Positions 36,569-45,448 of a stretch of 64,000 nt of DNA are shown piece after piece. The DNA is taken from contig OY969922.1 of NCBI GenBank assembly GCA_963704595.1, forward strand, positions 558,001 to 622,000. Direction: 5' to 3'. The notes below the pieces were generated by a model. That model was not told the origin of the DNA, searched no databases, and saw nothing but the letters and a program-made list of their open reading frames with translations. Made by a program: the position numbers and the translations under genes. Numbering within the stretch: position 1 is the stretch's first letter; every line of letters begins with the position of its first letter. This DNA is from Acuticoccus sp963704595 (lineage in GTDB: Bacteria > Pseudomonadota > Alphaproteobacteria > Rhizobiales > Amorphaceae).

Positions 36569-37510
36569 ATGGGCAAGGCGATACCGGGCATCCACCACAT
36601 CACCGCGATCTGCGGACCGCCGCAGGAGAATGTCGATTTCTACACCGGCACGCTCGGCCAGCGGCTGGTGAAGAAGACCGTGAACTTCGACGATCCCGCG
36701 ACCTACCACCTCTACTACGGCGATGAGCGCGGCACGCCGGGCTCGATCCTCACGTTCTTCCCCTTCGTCGACGCGCCGGACGGGCGGACGGGCCCCGGCA
36801 TGGCGAGCGCGCTCGCCTACGCCGTCCCGACGGGCGGCGCGTTCATGGCGCTGATGGAGGGCTTCGCCGACGCGGGGCTTGATTTCGACGGCCCGTTCGA
36901 GCGGTTCGGCGAGCAGGGCATCACGGTGAACGACCCCAACGGACTGCGGGTCGAGTTCGTCGAGACCATGGGCGCCGGGCCGGGTGAAGCGGGGGAGGGC
37001 GGCTTCCACTCCGTCACCCTCTGGCTCTCCGACTTCGACCCGACGGCACGGGTTCTCACCGACCTCTTCGGCTACGCGGCGGGCGCGGAGGAAACCGAGG
37101 GGCCGGTGGTACGCCAGCGGTTCACCGCGGCGGGCGGGGGCCGCGCTTCGGTGGTCGACCTCATCCGCTCGACCGAGCGGCGCAATGCCCATGGCGGCAC
37201 CGGCACGATCCACCACGTCGCGTTCCGCGCCGAGAATGCCGACGTGCAGGAGGCCTGGCGGGAGACGCTGCTCACCGCCGGGTTCGACGTGACGCCGGTG
37301 ATCGACAGGCAATATTTCGATGCGATCTACTTCCGCGAGCCGGGCGGCATCCTGTTCGAGATCGCCACCGATCCGCCGGGGTTCGCAACCGACGAGCCTG
37401 CGGAAACCATGGGGTCGAGCCTGATGCTGCCGCCGCAATACGAGGTCCACCGCGCCGAGATCGAGCGTGCGCTGCCGCCGCTCGCCGCCCAGCGGCGCCG
37501 GAGCCGCTAG
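36569..37510 (+). CDS. VOC family ring-cleaving dioxygenase-like protein
   Basis: A 313-residue tandem VOC-fold protein of the MhqO/LinE-like group. The N-terminal IHHITAICGPPQENVDFYTG supplies the first metal His, and TIHHVAFRAEN plus the final Glu in GGILFEIATD supply the others. KKTVNFDDPATYHLYYGD is highly typical. Members open hydroquinone-type rings or act on quinones. Last gene of the long operon; its TAG overlaps the convergent GMC stop. Confidence 0.87.
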   Translation: MGKAIPGIHHITAICGPPQENVDFYTGTLGQRLVKKTVNFDDPATYHLYYGDERGTPGSILTFFPFVDAPDGRTGPGMASALAYAVPTGGAFMALMEGFADAGLDFDGPFERFGEQGITVNDPNGLRVEFVETMGAGPGEAGEGGFHSVTLWLSDFDPTARVLTDLFGYAAGAEETEGPVVRQRFTAAGGGRASVVDLIRSTERRNAHGGTGTIHHVAFRAENADVQEAWRETLLTAGFDVTPVIDRQYFDAIYFREPGGILFEIATDPPGFATDEPAETMGSSLMLPPQYEVHRAEIERALPPLAAQRRRSR

Positions 37511-39133
37511 CCGGCGCGGATCATGTCCGCGGCCTTCTCGGCGATCATCACCACCGGGCGAGGCGGTGTTGCCGGACACGATCCTCGGCATCACCGAGGC
37601 GTCGACCACCCTGAGGCCGGAAAGGCCGTGGACGCGGAGGTCTGCGCCGACCACGGCGCGGTCGTCGCTCCCCATCCGGCAGGTGCCGACGGGGTGGAAG
37701 ATGGTGGTGCCGATGTCGCCGGCGGTGCGGGCGAGGTCCTCGTCGGAGGTGACGGCGGGGCCGGGGAGCACCTCGGTCGGCGCGTAGCGTCTCGAGCGCC
37801 TTCGCGGTCATCAGCGTGCGGGCCTGCCGGATCGCGGCGACGGCGACTGCGCGGTCGCGTCTCCGCCGAGAGGTAGTTGGGGCTGGATCCGCGGCGCCTC
37901 GGTGCTGTCCGGCGAGGCGATGTGGCAGGTGCCGACGCTGTCCGGCCGGAGGTTGCAGACCGAAACGGTGATGGCGGGCTCCCGGTGCAGCGGGTCGCCG
38001 AGCTTGTCGGTGGAGAGCGGCTGGACGTGATATTCGAGGTCCGGCGTCGCGCGGGACGGGTCGGACCGGGTGAAGATGCCGAGCTGGCTCGGCGCCATCG
38101 CCAGCGGCCCGCTCCGCTTCAGCGCGTATTCCAGCGCCATCCGCATCTTGCCCGTGGCGCGAGTTGGCGAGGGTGTTCAGCGTCAGCGCGTTCGTCGACG
38201 CGGAAGATCGTGCGCAGCTGCAGGTGGTCCTGCAGGTTCTCGCCGACGCCGGGGAGCGCGTGCGCGACCTCGATGCCGAGCCCCTGCAACAGGTCCGGCC
38301 GGCCGATGCCGGAAAGCTCCAGCAGGGCCGGCGAGTTGATGGCGCCGGCCGCCAGCAGCACCTCGGCGTTCGCGCTTCGCCCGGTAGAGCGTGCCGCCGC
38401 GCCGGTAGAGGACGCCGGTGACGCGGCCCGTCTCCACCATCAGCCGCTCGGTGTGGGCGTGGGTGAGGAGGCGCAGGTTCGGGCGACGCAGCGCGGGGCG
38501 GAGGAAGCCGCGGGCCGCATTCCAGCGGACGCCGTTCTTCTGGTTCACCTCGAAGAGGCCCGACCCTTCGTTGTCGCCGTCGTTGAAGTCGGCGCGCGGA
38601 AAGATGCCGAATTCCTTCGCGCCCTCCTGCACCGCCTTCAGGATGTCCCACGACAGGCGCTGGGTCTCGACGCGCCACTCGCCGCCCTCGCCGTGGAGGC
38701 CGGTCTTGCCGCCGTGGTGGTCTTCGGACTTCAGGAAATAGGGGAGGACGTCGTCCCAGCCCCAGCCGGCGTTGCCCATCTGGCGCCAGGTCTCGTAGTC
38801 GGCCGACTGGCCGCGCATGTAGATCATGCCGTTGACCGAGGAGCAGCCGCCGAGGACCTTGCCGCGCGGATAGACGAGGCTGCGGCCGTTGAGGCCGGGC
38901 TCGGGCGCGGTCTTCATCATCCAGTCGGTGCGGGGGTTGCCGATGCAGTAGAGGTAGCCGACCGGGATCTGGACCCAGTGGTAGCGGTCAGACCCGCCGG
39001 CCTCCAGCAGCAGGACGCGGGTGCGCCCGTCGGCGGTGAGGCGGTTGGCGAGGACGCATCCGGCCGTGCCCGCGCCGACGATCACGTAGTCGTAGTCGCC
39101 ATCCAGCGTCGCGGTTTCGTCTCGCCCGGCCAT
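37507..39133 (-). pseudogene. GMC family oxidoreductase (choline dehydrogenase-like), seven frameshifts
   Basis: An FAD-dependent alcohol oxidase/dehydrogenase. The N-terminal FAD motif VIVGAGTAGCVLANRL and PRGKVLGGCSSVNGMIYMRG are intact, and the C-terminal FHPVGTCRMGSDDRAVV is present. About the first 245 codons read cleanly; after about 38375 the frame breaks seven times (near 38373, 38193, 38158, 37880, 37856, 37790 and 37557). At each site removing one base restores homology. The corrected length is exactly 540 codons, normal for the family. No substitution decay is seen. The TAG (37507-37509 complement) overlaps the VOC stop. Confidence 0.82.
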
Positions 39134-39194
39134 GTCCCATCCCCTGCGCGAGGGATCAGACCAGAGGGCGGGGCCGGCCGCAACGGGGATGTGT

Positions 39195-39224
39195 GGCGCG
39201 CCGGCGGGGGTCCGCCGGCGCGCC
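39195..39224 (-). terminator. Long perfect hairpin after the DapA-like gene
   Basis: A perfect 13-bp stem (GGCGCGCCGGCGG/CCGCCGGCGCGCC) with a GGGT loop lies between the DapA-like stop (39231) and the GMC start (39133). It lacks a T-run. It probably ends or attenuates the SDR-rraA-dapA transcript before the GMC gene. Confidence 0.55.
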
Positions 39225-39230
39225 GGAGTA

Positions 39231-40154
39231 TCAGAACGCCGCGCGCGGGTCGTGTTTGGCGAGGCGGGCGAGCATCCCGTCCACTTCCGCCGTCACGGTC
39301 GGGTTCATCTTGGGGCCGGGGACGCGCAGGTTGGGGTGCGCGATGGCGCCGCGTTTCACCAGCACGTACTTGCGCACGGCGAGGCCGATGCCGGACTGGT
39401 GCTCGTAGCGCAGGTAAGGCAGGTGCGCGTCGAACAGGGCGTGCATCCCCTCGTTGTCGCCGTCCTGATGCTTCTTCACCACGTCGACCAGCATGTCCGG
39501 GAAGGCGTAGCCGGTCATCGCGCCGTCGGCGCCGCGTTCCATCTCGAAGTCGAGGAAGAGGCCGCCGTTGCCGCACAGGATGGAGACGTGCCGCAGCGAG
39601 CCGTCCTTCTCCCAGCCGCGGAGGGTGGTGATCTTCTCCAGCCCCGGCCAGTCCTCGTGCTTCAGCATCACGCAGGACGGGTTCTCGTTGATGATCCGGC
39701 GGACGACGTTGTTGGACATGCGCACGGTGGTGACGAGCGGATGGTCCTGCAGGACGAACGGCACGTCGGCGCCGATCTGCGCGACAGACTGGGCGAAGTA
39801 GTTGCAGATCTCGTCGTCGGTGCGCATCGCGGCCGGCGGCGTGATCATCACGCCCGCCGCACCCGCATCCATCGACGCGGAGGAGAGCGCGCGCATTGCC
39901 GCGAAGCCCGGCGCCGAGACGCCGACCACGACCGGCTTCTTGAAGCGGGCGAGGACGCGCTTCACGATCGCGACGGACTCCTCGGGCGTCAGCTTGGGGG
40001 CTTCGCCGAGGATGCCGAGGATGGTGAGACCGTCGACGCCGGACTTCGTGTAGAAGTCGCACATCGTGTCGATGGAATCGTAGTCGACCGCGCCGTCGGG
40101 CAGGAACGGCGTCGGCGCGATGGCGTAGACGCCCTTGGTTTCGGTGCCGAACAT
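39231..40154 (-). CDS. DapA-family protein with altered active site
   Basis: A 307-residue class I aldolase-fold protein. The Schiff-base Lys165 is kept (VMLKHEDWP), but the usual Thr-Thr pair is replaced (GILGE at 47-51 instead of GTTGE). The catalytic Tyr region reads FVLQDHP (133-139) instead of xYNxP. Chemistry beyond imine formation must therefore differ from DapA/NanA. Start codon overlaps the RraA-like stop by one base (TGATG). Middle of the SDR-rraA-dapA operon. Confidence 0.85.
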   Translation of the reverse strand: MFGTETKGVYAIAPTPFLPDGAVDYDSIDTMCDFYTKSGVDGLTILGILGEAPKLTPEESVAIVKRVLARFKKPVVVGVSAPGFAAMRALSSASMDAGAAGVMITPPAAMRTDDEICNYFAQSVAQIGADVPFVLQDHPLVTTVRMSNNVVRRIINENPSCVMLKHEDWPGLEKITTLRGWEKDGSLRHVSILCGNGGLFLDFEMERGADGAMTGYAFPDMLVDVVKKHQDGDNEGMHALFDAHLPYLRYEHQSGIGLAVRKYVLVKRGAIAHPNLRVPGPKMNPTVTAEVDGMLARLAKHDPRAAF

Positions 40155-40858
40155 CAGTTGCCTTCCTTGAACTTGGCGTAGCGCGCCTTGGTCTCGTCGT
40201 TCATCGGGTAGAGGCCGGGCAGCGGCACGCCGCGCTCCACCTCGGTGACGATCCAGGCTTCCATCTTCTCCTGCTCGACAGCTTCGCCGACCACTTCGTC
40301 GACCAGCGCCTGCGGGATGAGGACGGCGCCGTCATCGTCGACGACCAGCACATCGTCGGGGACGATGCAGACGCCGCCGCAGCCGATGGTCTCCTGCCAA
40401 CCGACGAAGGTGAGGCCGGCGACCGAGGGGGGCGCCGCGGCGCCGGAGCACCACACGGGGAGCTCGCTGTCGAGCACGCCCTTGAGGTCGCGCACCACGC
40501 CGTCGGTGACGAGACCGGCGACGCCGCGCTTCTTCATGCGGGCGCACAGGATGTCGCCGAAGATGCCAGCGTCGCGCACGCCCATGGAATCGACCACGGC
40601 GATGCAGCCTTCCGGCATCGCCTCGATGGCGGCGCGGGTGGAGATCGGCGAGCCCCACGAGGCGGGGGTCGCAAGGTCCTCGCGCGCGGGCACGAAGCGC
40701 AGCGTGAACGCCTGGCCGACGAGGCGCTCCTGGCCGGGGCGGAGCGGCGCCGCGCCGCGAAGCCACACGTTGCGCAGGCCCTTCTTCAGAAGGATCGTCG
40801 TCAGCGTGGCGGTGGTGATCGTCTTCAGCGTTTCGACGATCTTGGGATCAAGCGACAT
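40154..40858 (-). CDS. RraA family protein
   Basis: A 234-residue RraA-fold protein with Arg123-Asp124 in TDGVVRDLKG, the metal/substrate motif of the HMG/CHA aldolases. A C-terminal extension (after about 195) is predicted helical. Sits between an SDR and an atypical DapA-like protein; the three genes are almost contiguous. Probable keto-acid aldolase or decarboxylase. Confidence 0.85.
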   Translation of the reverse strand: MSLDPKIVETLKTITTATLTTILLKKGLRNVWLRGAAPLRPGQERLVGQAFTLRFVPAREDLATPASWGSPISTRAAIEAMPEGCIAVVDSMGVRDAGIFGDILCARMKKRGVAGLVTDGVVRDLKGVLDSELPVWCSGAAAPPSVAGLTFVGWQETIGCGGVCIVPDDVLVVDDDGAVLIPQALVDEVVGEAVEQEKMEAWIVTEVERGVPLPGLYPMNDETKARYAKFKEGN

Positions 40859-40867
40859 GGTGTTGCC

Positions 40868-41653
40868 TCAGATGCTGGGGATGTAGCCGCCGTCGACGCG
40901 GATCACGCTGCCCGTGATGTACGACGCACGTTCGGACGCAAGGAACGCGACGGTATCGCCATATTCCTTCGGATCGCCATAGCGGCCCAGCGGGATCGCC
41001 TTGTTGCTCTCCGCCTTCACGTCCTCGACGGGACGGCCCTCGCGCTCGGCCTTCTTCTCGTCGAGGAAGGTGATGCGTTTGGTGGCGACACGGCCGGGGA
41101 GCACGATGTTGGCGGTGACGCCGTCGCGGCCGACTTCGGCGGCAAGCGTCTTCGACCAGCCCAGCAGCGTGGCGCGGAGCGCGTTGGAAAGGCCGAGGTT
41201 GGGGATCGGCGCGACCACGCCGGACGACGTGGAGGTGATGATCCGGCCCCACTTGCGCTCGCGCATGCCGGGCAGCACGCGGTCGGTGATGGCGAACACC
41301 GAGACCACCATGGAATCGAAGAACTTGCGCCATGTGTCGGCATCGACGCCCGCGACGCCGCCGGGGGGCGGGCCGCCGGTGATGGCGACGAACACATCGA
41401 CCGGGCCGAGCTCGGCCTCGACGGCGGAGACCTTCGCGTCGACGCTGGAAACGTCCGCGAGGTCCCACGCCATCGCGAACGCCTTGCCGCCGGCCTTGTT
41501 CACCGCGTCGGCGGTGGCCTTCGCCGCGTTCTCGTCGAGGTCGGCCACGGCGACCTTCGCGCCTTCTGCACCGAGCGAAAGCGCGATGGCGCTGCCGAGG
41601 CCGCCGCCGGCGCCCAGCACCAGCGCGACCTTGTTGTTCAGACCGAGATCCAT
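40868..41653 (-). CDS. SDR family protein lacking the Tyr-Lys catalytic pair
   Basis: A 261-residue SDR fold with a good nucleotide motif GAGGGLG (14-20). The NNAG loop is replaced by ITGGPPPGG (91-99) and the YxxxK pair by Ser156...Arg160 (LSNALR). A subfamily with TGGPPxG and SNALR is known among bacterial SDRs, so it is functional but mechanistically unclear. First gene of the operon; divergent from lysR at 41756. Confidence 0.85.
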   Translation of the reverse strand: MDLGLNNKVALVLGAGGGLGSAIALSLGAEGAKVAVADLDENAAKATADAVNKAGGKAFAMAWDLADVSSVDAKVSAVEAELGPVDVFVAITGGPPPGGVAGVDADTWRKFFDSMVVSVFAITDRVLPGMRERKWGRIITSTSSGVVAPIPNLGLSNALRATLLGWSKTLAAEVGRDGVTANIVLPGRVATKRITFLDEKKAEREGRPVEDVKAESNKAIPLGRYGDPKEYGDTVAFLASERASYITGSVIRVDGGYIPSI

Positions 41654-41718
41654 TGCATTCTCCCTTTATTTCGCACGGCCGTAGCGTGGTTCGAGGCGTA
41701 GAAAAAGTACGCTGAGGT

Positions 41719-41744
41719 TGGTTCATGCCGAACCATAAGTTCGG
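41719..41744. promoter_or_regulatory. Two overlapping LysR-type inverted repeats
   Basis: TGGTTC-ATGCC-GAACCA (41719-41735, 6-bp arms, 5-base spacer) and CCGAAC-CATAA-GTTCGG (41728-41744, same geometry) share the GAAC block. Centres are 9 bp apart. LysR-type regulators bind such staggered repeats as recall and activation sites; this one begins 12 bp upstream of the lysR start and covers the SDR promoter region. Confidence 0.65.
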
Positions 41745-41755
41745 TATCGTCGCGC

Positions 41756-42634
41756 ATGGACACCCGCTTCCTCGAAACCTTCCTCATCGTGGCGCGCCGC
41801 GGCTCGCTCGCAGACGCCGCGGTCGAGCTCGACATCACCGCGACAGCCGTCGCCCAGCGCATCCGCACGCTGGAGGCCGAACTCGGGGTCAAGCTGCTGG
41901 AGCGGGCCGGGCGGTCGGTCAGGCCGACCGAGGCGGGGCACGCGGTGGCGGACAGGGCGACGCCGCTCCTCCATGGCCTTCGCGACCTGCGCACCGCGGT
42001 GCAGGGCGACGCGGTGATGGGCAAGCTGCGCGTCGGCGCCATCTCCACGGCGCAGACGGGGCTGTTTCCGCGCGTGCTGGGGCGGCTGGCCAGGGAGGCG
42101 CCGGGGCTCGAGGTGGCGCTGGAGCCCGGCACGTCGGCCGAGCTTTACGAGCGCACGCTGGCCGGCGAACTCGACATGGCGGCTATCGTCAGGCCGGGGT
42201 TCGCCCTGCCGAAGACGGTGGAGTTTCGCCTGTGGCGCTCCGAGCCGCTCATCCTTCTGGCACCCCACGGCGAGACGAGCCGCGATGCGCTGCACCTTCT
42301 CACCGCGCGCCCGTTCATCCGCTACGACCGGCGCCAGTGGGGCGGGCGGCTCGCGGCGGACTATCTGGTCAAGCTCGGCATCGTGCCGGCGGAGCGCTTC
42401 GAGCTCGACGCGCTGGAGGCGATCGCGGTGATGGTCGACGGCGGGCTCGGCATCTCGATCGTGCCGGAATGGGCGGGGCCGTGGCCCGAGGGGCTGCGGC
42501 TCACCCGGATCGCGCTGCCGCCACCGGTGCCGGTGCGCGCGCTGGGGCTGCTGTCGCGGCGCGGTTCGGCGCAGACCCACCTCATCCGCAAGCTGACCGA
42601 GATCGCGCTGGAGGGCGCAGCGGCTCAGCCGTAG
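41756..42634 (+). CDS. LysR family transcriptional regulator
   Basis: A 292-residue LTTR. The N-terminal winged HTH (FLETFLIVARRGSLADAAVELDITATAVAQRIRTLE, about 5-40) is standard and the rest is the two-lobe effector domain (GKLRVGAIST, GLGISIVPEWAG). It is divergent from the SDR-rraA-dapA operon and very likely activates it. It converges with the gntR gene, overlapping by 10 bp. Confidence 0.9.
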   Translation: MDTRFLETFLIVARRGSLADAAVELDITATAVAQRIRTLEAELGVKLLERAGRSVRPTEAGHAVADRATPLLHGLRDLRTAVQGDAVMGKLRVGAISTAQTGLFPRVLGRLAREAPGLEVALEPGTSAELYERTLAGELDMAAIVRPGFALPKTVEFRLWRSEPLILLAPHGETSRDALHLLTARPFIRYDRRQWGGRLAADYLVKLGIVPAERFELDALEAIAVMVDGGLGISIVPEWAGPWPEGLRLTRIALPPPVPVRALGLLSRRGSAQTHLIRKLTEIALEGAAAQP

Positions 42635-43374
42635 CGGGCGCGAAGTGTCTCGATGTAGTGGTTCTTCGACGGGGCGAGGTGTGCCTTGCAGAGCGCAACG
42701 AGCCGGTCGCGATCCGCGCTCCGGATGGCGTCGATCATCTCCCAGTGGGCGCTGGCGGCCCAGGCCTGGTAGGTCCGGTCGCTGACCGCGATGGAGCGGT
42801 AGGCGTGGGACTTCTGCGCGAAGATGTTGATCGCCTCCGACAGCGCCGCGTTGCCGCAATGGGCGAACAGCGCCTTGTGGAATGCGATGTTGCAGCGGAA
42901 CACGCCGCGCCGGTCCTGCATCTCGACGGCGGCTGAATGCTCGCGCTGGATGGCCTCGAGTTCGGCGACCGCCTCGTCTGCGAGCGGCAGCGGAATGAAG
43001 GAGGCGGCTTCGCTCTCCAGAAGCTCGCGCAGGGTGTTGATGTCCTCCACTTCCTTCGCGGTGTAGACGCGCACGACGGCGCCGCGGTTGCGCAGGCGAT
43101 CCACCAGCCCGAGTCGCTCCAGCTCGACGATGGCCTGCCGCACCACATGGCGCTTCACCTCGAAGCGGGCGGCGATCGCTTCCTCCACCAGCCGCTCCTT
43201 GGGGTGGAGGCGGCCGAAGACGATGTCCTCCTCGAGGAGGCGGGCGATGTCGAGCGCGAGGTCTTCGCGGTTGCGGCGCGGATCGTCGCCGATGGCGTCG
43301 CCCGCACCGTACGGGTCGGTGTCGCGGACCGGATCGGTGGAGCCGATCGCTTCGGTTCGGGCGAGCACCGCCAT
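42625..43374 (-). CDS. GntR family regulator (FCD domain)
   Basis: A 249-residue regulator starting at ATG 43374. Winged HTH region ERLVEEAIAARFEVKRHVVRQAIVELERLG (about 60-89), then a helical FCD ligand domain (FHKALFAHCGN, HWEMIDAIR). Last gene of a tctC-tctB-tctA-gntR operon. The palindrome at 46502-46521 in front of tctC is its likely target. Confidence 0.87.
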   Translation of the reverse strand: MAVLARTEAIGSTDPVRDTDPYGAGDAIGDDPRRNREDLALDIARLLEEDIVFGRLHPKERLVEEAIAARFEVKRHVVRQAIVELERLGLVDRLRNRGAVVRVYTAKEVEDINTLRELLESEAASFIPLPLADEAVAELEAIQREHSAAVEMQDRRGVFRCNIAFHKALFAHCGNAALSEAINIFAQKSHAYRSIAVSDRTYQAWAASAHWEMIDAIRSADRDRLVALCKAHLAPSKNHYIETLRARYG

Positions 43375-43391
43375 CGTTTGTCCTCCTGCCG

Positions 43392-44924
43392 CTACTCCGT
43401 GCCGCCCGGTGTCTGCTGCCGGCCGGCAAGCGCGCGCTTCATGCCCCGCCCCATCAGGCTGAAGAAGGGCGTCGCCTGCAGCGCCGACAGGAGCGCGATC
43501 GCAAGGAGTGTGGCAGAGATCGGGTTCTGGAGGAAGATCATCCAGTTGCCCTGTCCGATCAGGAGAGACTGCTGCAGCGTGGTGTCGAGGATCGGGCCGA
43601 GGATGAGGCCGATCACCAGCGGCGGCGTCGGGATCTTGAAGGTATCGAAGGCGAGGCCGAGCATCCCGAATGCGATCATCAGCCCGATGTCGAACATCGA
43701 GTTGTTGATGGCGTAGGCGCCGATCACCGACATCACGATGATGACCGGACCGACCACGCGGTTGGGGATCTTGGTGACCGCGACGCAGGCCCGGGTGAAG
43801 AAGATGCCGACGATGAAGAGCGCGACGTTGGCGAACAGCACCGCCCACAGGAGCGTGTAGGTGACGTCGCCGTACTCGGTCATCAGCGAGGGGCCGGGGA
43901 GGATGCCGTGGACCATCAGGCCGCCGAGCAGCACGGCGGTGGACGACGAGCCCGGAATGCCGAGCGCGATGGTGGGGATCAGCGCGCCGCCGACGACTGC
44001 GTTGTTGGCGGCCTCCGGGGCGACGATGCCGGCCGGCGTGCCGGTGCCGAACTCGTGCTTGTTCTTCGCGAACCGCTTGGCCTCGTTGTAGGCGAACCAG
44101 GAGGCCGTATCGCCGCCGGTGCCGGGGATGAGGCCGGTGATGATGCCGATGAACGCCGAGCGCACGCTGTTGGGCAGCAACTGCACGAACTCACGCAATG
44201 TCGGCAGCATCCGGTCGCGGATGTTGGAGACGCGGTCGCCGCCCTGGGGGTTGCCCTCCATGATGAGGCGGACCGCCTGCGGGATCGAGAACAGGCCGAT
44301 CAGCGCGACGGTGAAGTTGATGCCGCCGAAGAGGTCGAGGATGCCGAAGGTGAAGCGCGGCGTGCCGGTGGTGAGGTCCATCCCGACGGTGGCGAGCAGC
44401 AGCCCGAGCGCGCCGGAGAAGAGGCCGAGAATGGTCGATCCCTGGCTGAGCGCGCCGATGATGGTGATGCCGAGGACCGCGACGGCGAAGATCTCGACCG
44501 GGCCGAAGTTGAGGACGACCTTGCCGAGCAGCGGCGCGACGGTGAGGAGCGCGATGGACGAGATGATGCCGCCGATCAGCGAGGCCGTCAGCGACAGGCC
44601 GAGCGCCTTGCCGGCCTGGCCCTTGCGCGCCATCGGGTGCCCGTCGAGCACCGTGGCCGCGGCGGCGGGCGTTCCGGGTGTGCGCAGGAGGATCGCCGCG
44701 ATGGAGCCGCCGTACATGGCCGAGAGGTAGAGCGAGGCCAGCATCGCGAGGCCCGTTTCGGGGCGGAACGAGTAGGTCAGCGGCAGAAGCAGCGCGATGG
44801 CCATGGTGGCCGACAGGCCCGGCATCGCGCCGACGAACATGCCGATCAGCGCGCCTGCGAAGATCGCCGCGATGTTGATCGGGTCGACGACGTTGACGAG
44901 GCCGATCCAGAAGAAGGACTCCAT
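43392..44924 (-). CDS. TctA family tripartite tricarboxylate permease
   Basis: A 510-residue large membrane subunit with about twelve TM helices. Conserved GAMPGLSATMAIALLLPLTY (about 32-51), LLRTPGTPAAAATVLDG and the GTGGDTASWFAYNEAKR loop are all intact. Complete, unlike the frameshifted paralogue at 16492. With TctB (44937) it forms the membrane complex fed by TctC (45449). Confidence 0.93.
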   Translation of the reverse strand: MESFFWIGLVNVVDPINIAAIFAGALIGMFVGAMPGLSATMAIALLLPLTYSFRPETGLAMLASLYLSAMYGGSIAAILLRTPGTPAAAATVLDGHPMARKGQAGKALGLSLTASLIGGIISSIALLTVAPLLGKVVLNFGPVEIFAVAVLGITIIGALSQGSTILGLFSGALGLLLATVGMDLTTGTPRFTFGILDLFGGINFTVALIGLFSIPQAVRLIMEGNPQGGDRVSNIRDRMLPTLREFVQLLPNSVRSAFIGIITGLIPGTGGDTASWFAYNEAKRFAKNKHEFGTGTPAGIVAPEAANNAVVGGALIPTIALGIPGSSSTAVLLGGLMVHGILPGPSLMTEYGDVTYTLLWAVLFANVALFIVGIFFTRACVAVTKIPNRVVGPVIIVMSVIGAYAINNSMFDIGLMIAFGMLGLAFDTFKIPTPPLVIGLILGPILDTTLQQSLLIGQGNWMIFLQNPISATLLAIALLSALQATPFFSLMGRGMKRALAGRQQTPGGTE

Positions 44925-44936
44925 GCGAAAACTTCC

Positions 44937-45383
44937 TCAGAACGCAGGATAAAGCGGGATGTTGAGCTGCAGGAACCAGACGAACACGCCGTAGATGACG
45001 GCGGTGACGGCAACCACGGTCAGCACGGCAGGCACGAGGCCGATGGGGCGCAGCGTTGCGAGCGGGATCGCGAGGAACAGCGGCGTCGCGATCAGGTAGC
45101 CGATCACGCCGATGGACCAGGCGTAGGCGATGATGAGCGCCACGAACGCCGCACCGAGGCCGACATTCTTCCAGTCGATCGGGTCGGACGTGCCGAGCGT
45201 GCCGTTGGCGCTCGCCTTGCGGATGATGAAGAGTTGCTGGATCACCGCCAGCACGGCGAAGACCATGACCACCCAGCCCAGAAGGTCAGGCAGCTTGCGT
45301 GCCGTCGCCGGGTAGCCGGCCGCCTCGCTCCACATGAAAAACACCAGCCCGATCGCGGCCAGCGCAACAACGAGACGTCCCAT
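44937..45383 (-). CDS. TctB family tripartite tricarboxylate transporter small subunit
   Basis: A 148-residue protein with four hydrophobic helices and the short cytoplasmic loop typical of TctB. It lies 12 bp from tctA and downstream of a strong terminator that separates it from tctC. Confidence 0.85.
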   Translation of the reverse strand: MGRLVVALAAIGLVFFMWSEAAGYPATARKLPDLLGWVVMVFAVLAVIQQLFIIRKASANGTLGTSDPIDWKNVGLGAAFVALIIAYAWSIGVIGYLIATPLFLAIPLATLRPIGLVPAVLTVVAVTAVIYGVFVWFLQLNIPLYPAF

Positions 45384-45401
45384 TCAAAGGTCTCCAGACA
45401 G

Positions 45402-45434
45402 AAAAAAGGCGGACGGGGGCATTCCCCCGTCCGC
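45402..45434 (-). terminator. Intrinsic terminator between tctC and tctB
   Basis: A perfect 11-bp GC stem (45409-45419 with 45424-45434, 4-base loop) is followed on the minus strand by C and then six T (45408-45402). This is a textbook rho-independent terminator placed inside an operon, so most transcripts should end after tctC and only read-through reaches tctBA-gntR. Confidence 0.85.
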
Positions 45435-45448
45435 ACCAGGAGCGGTGA

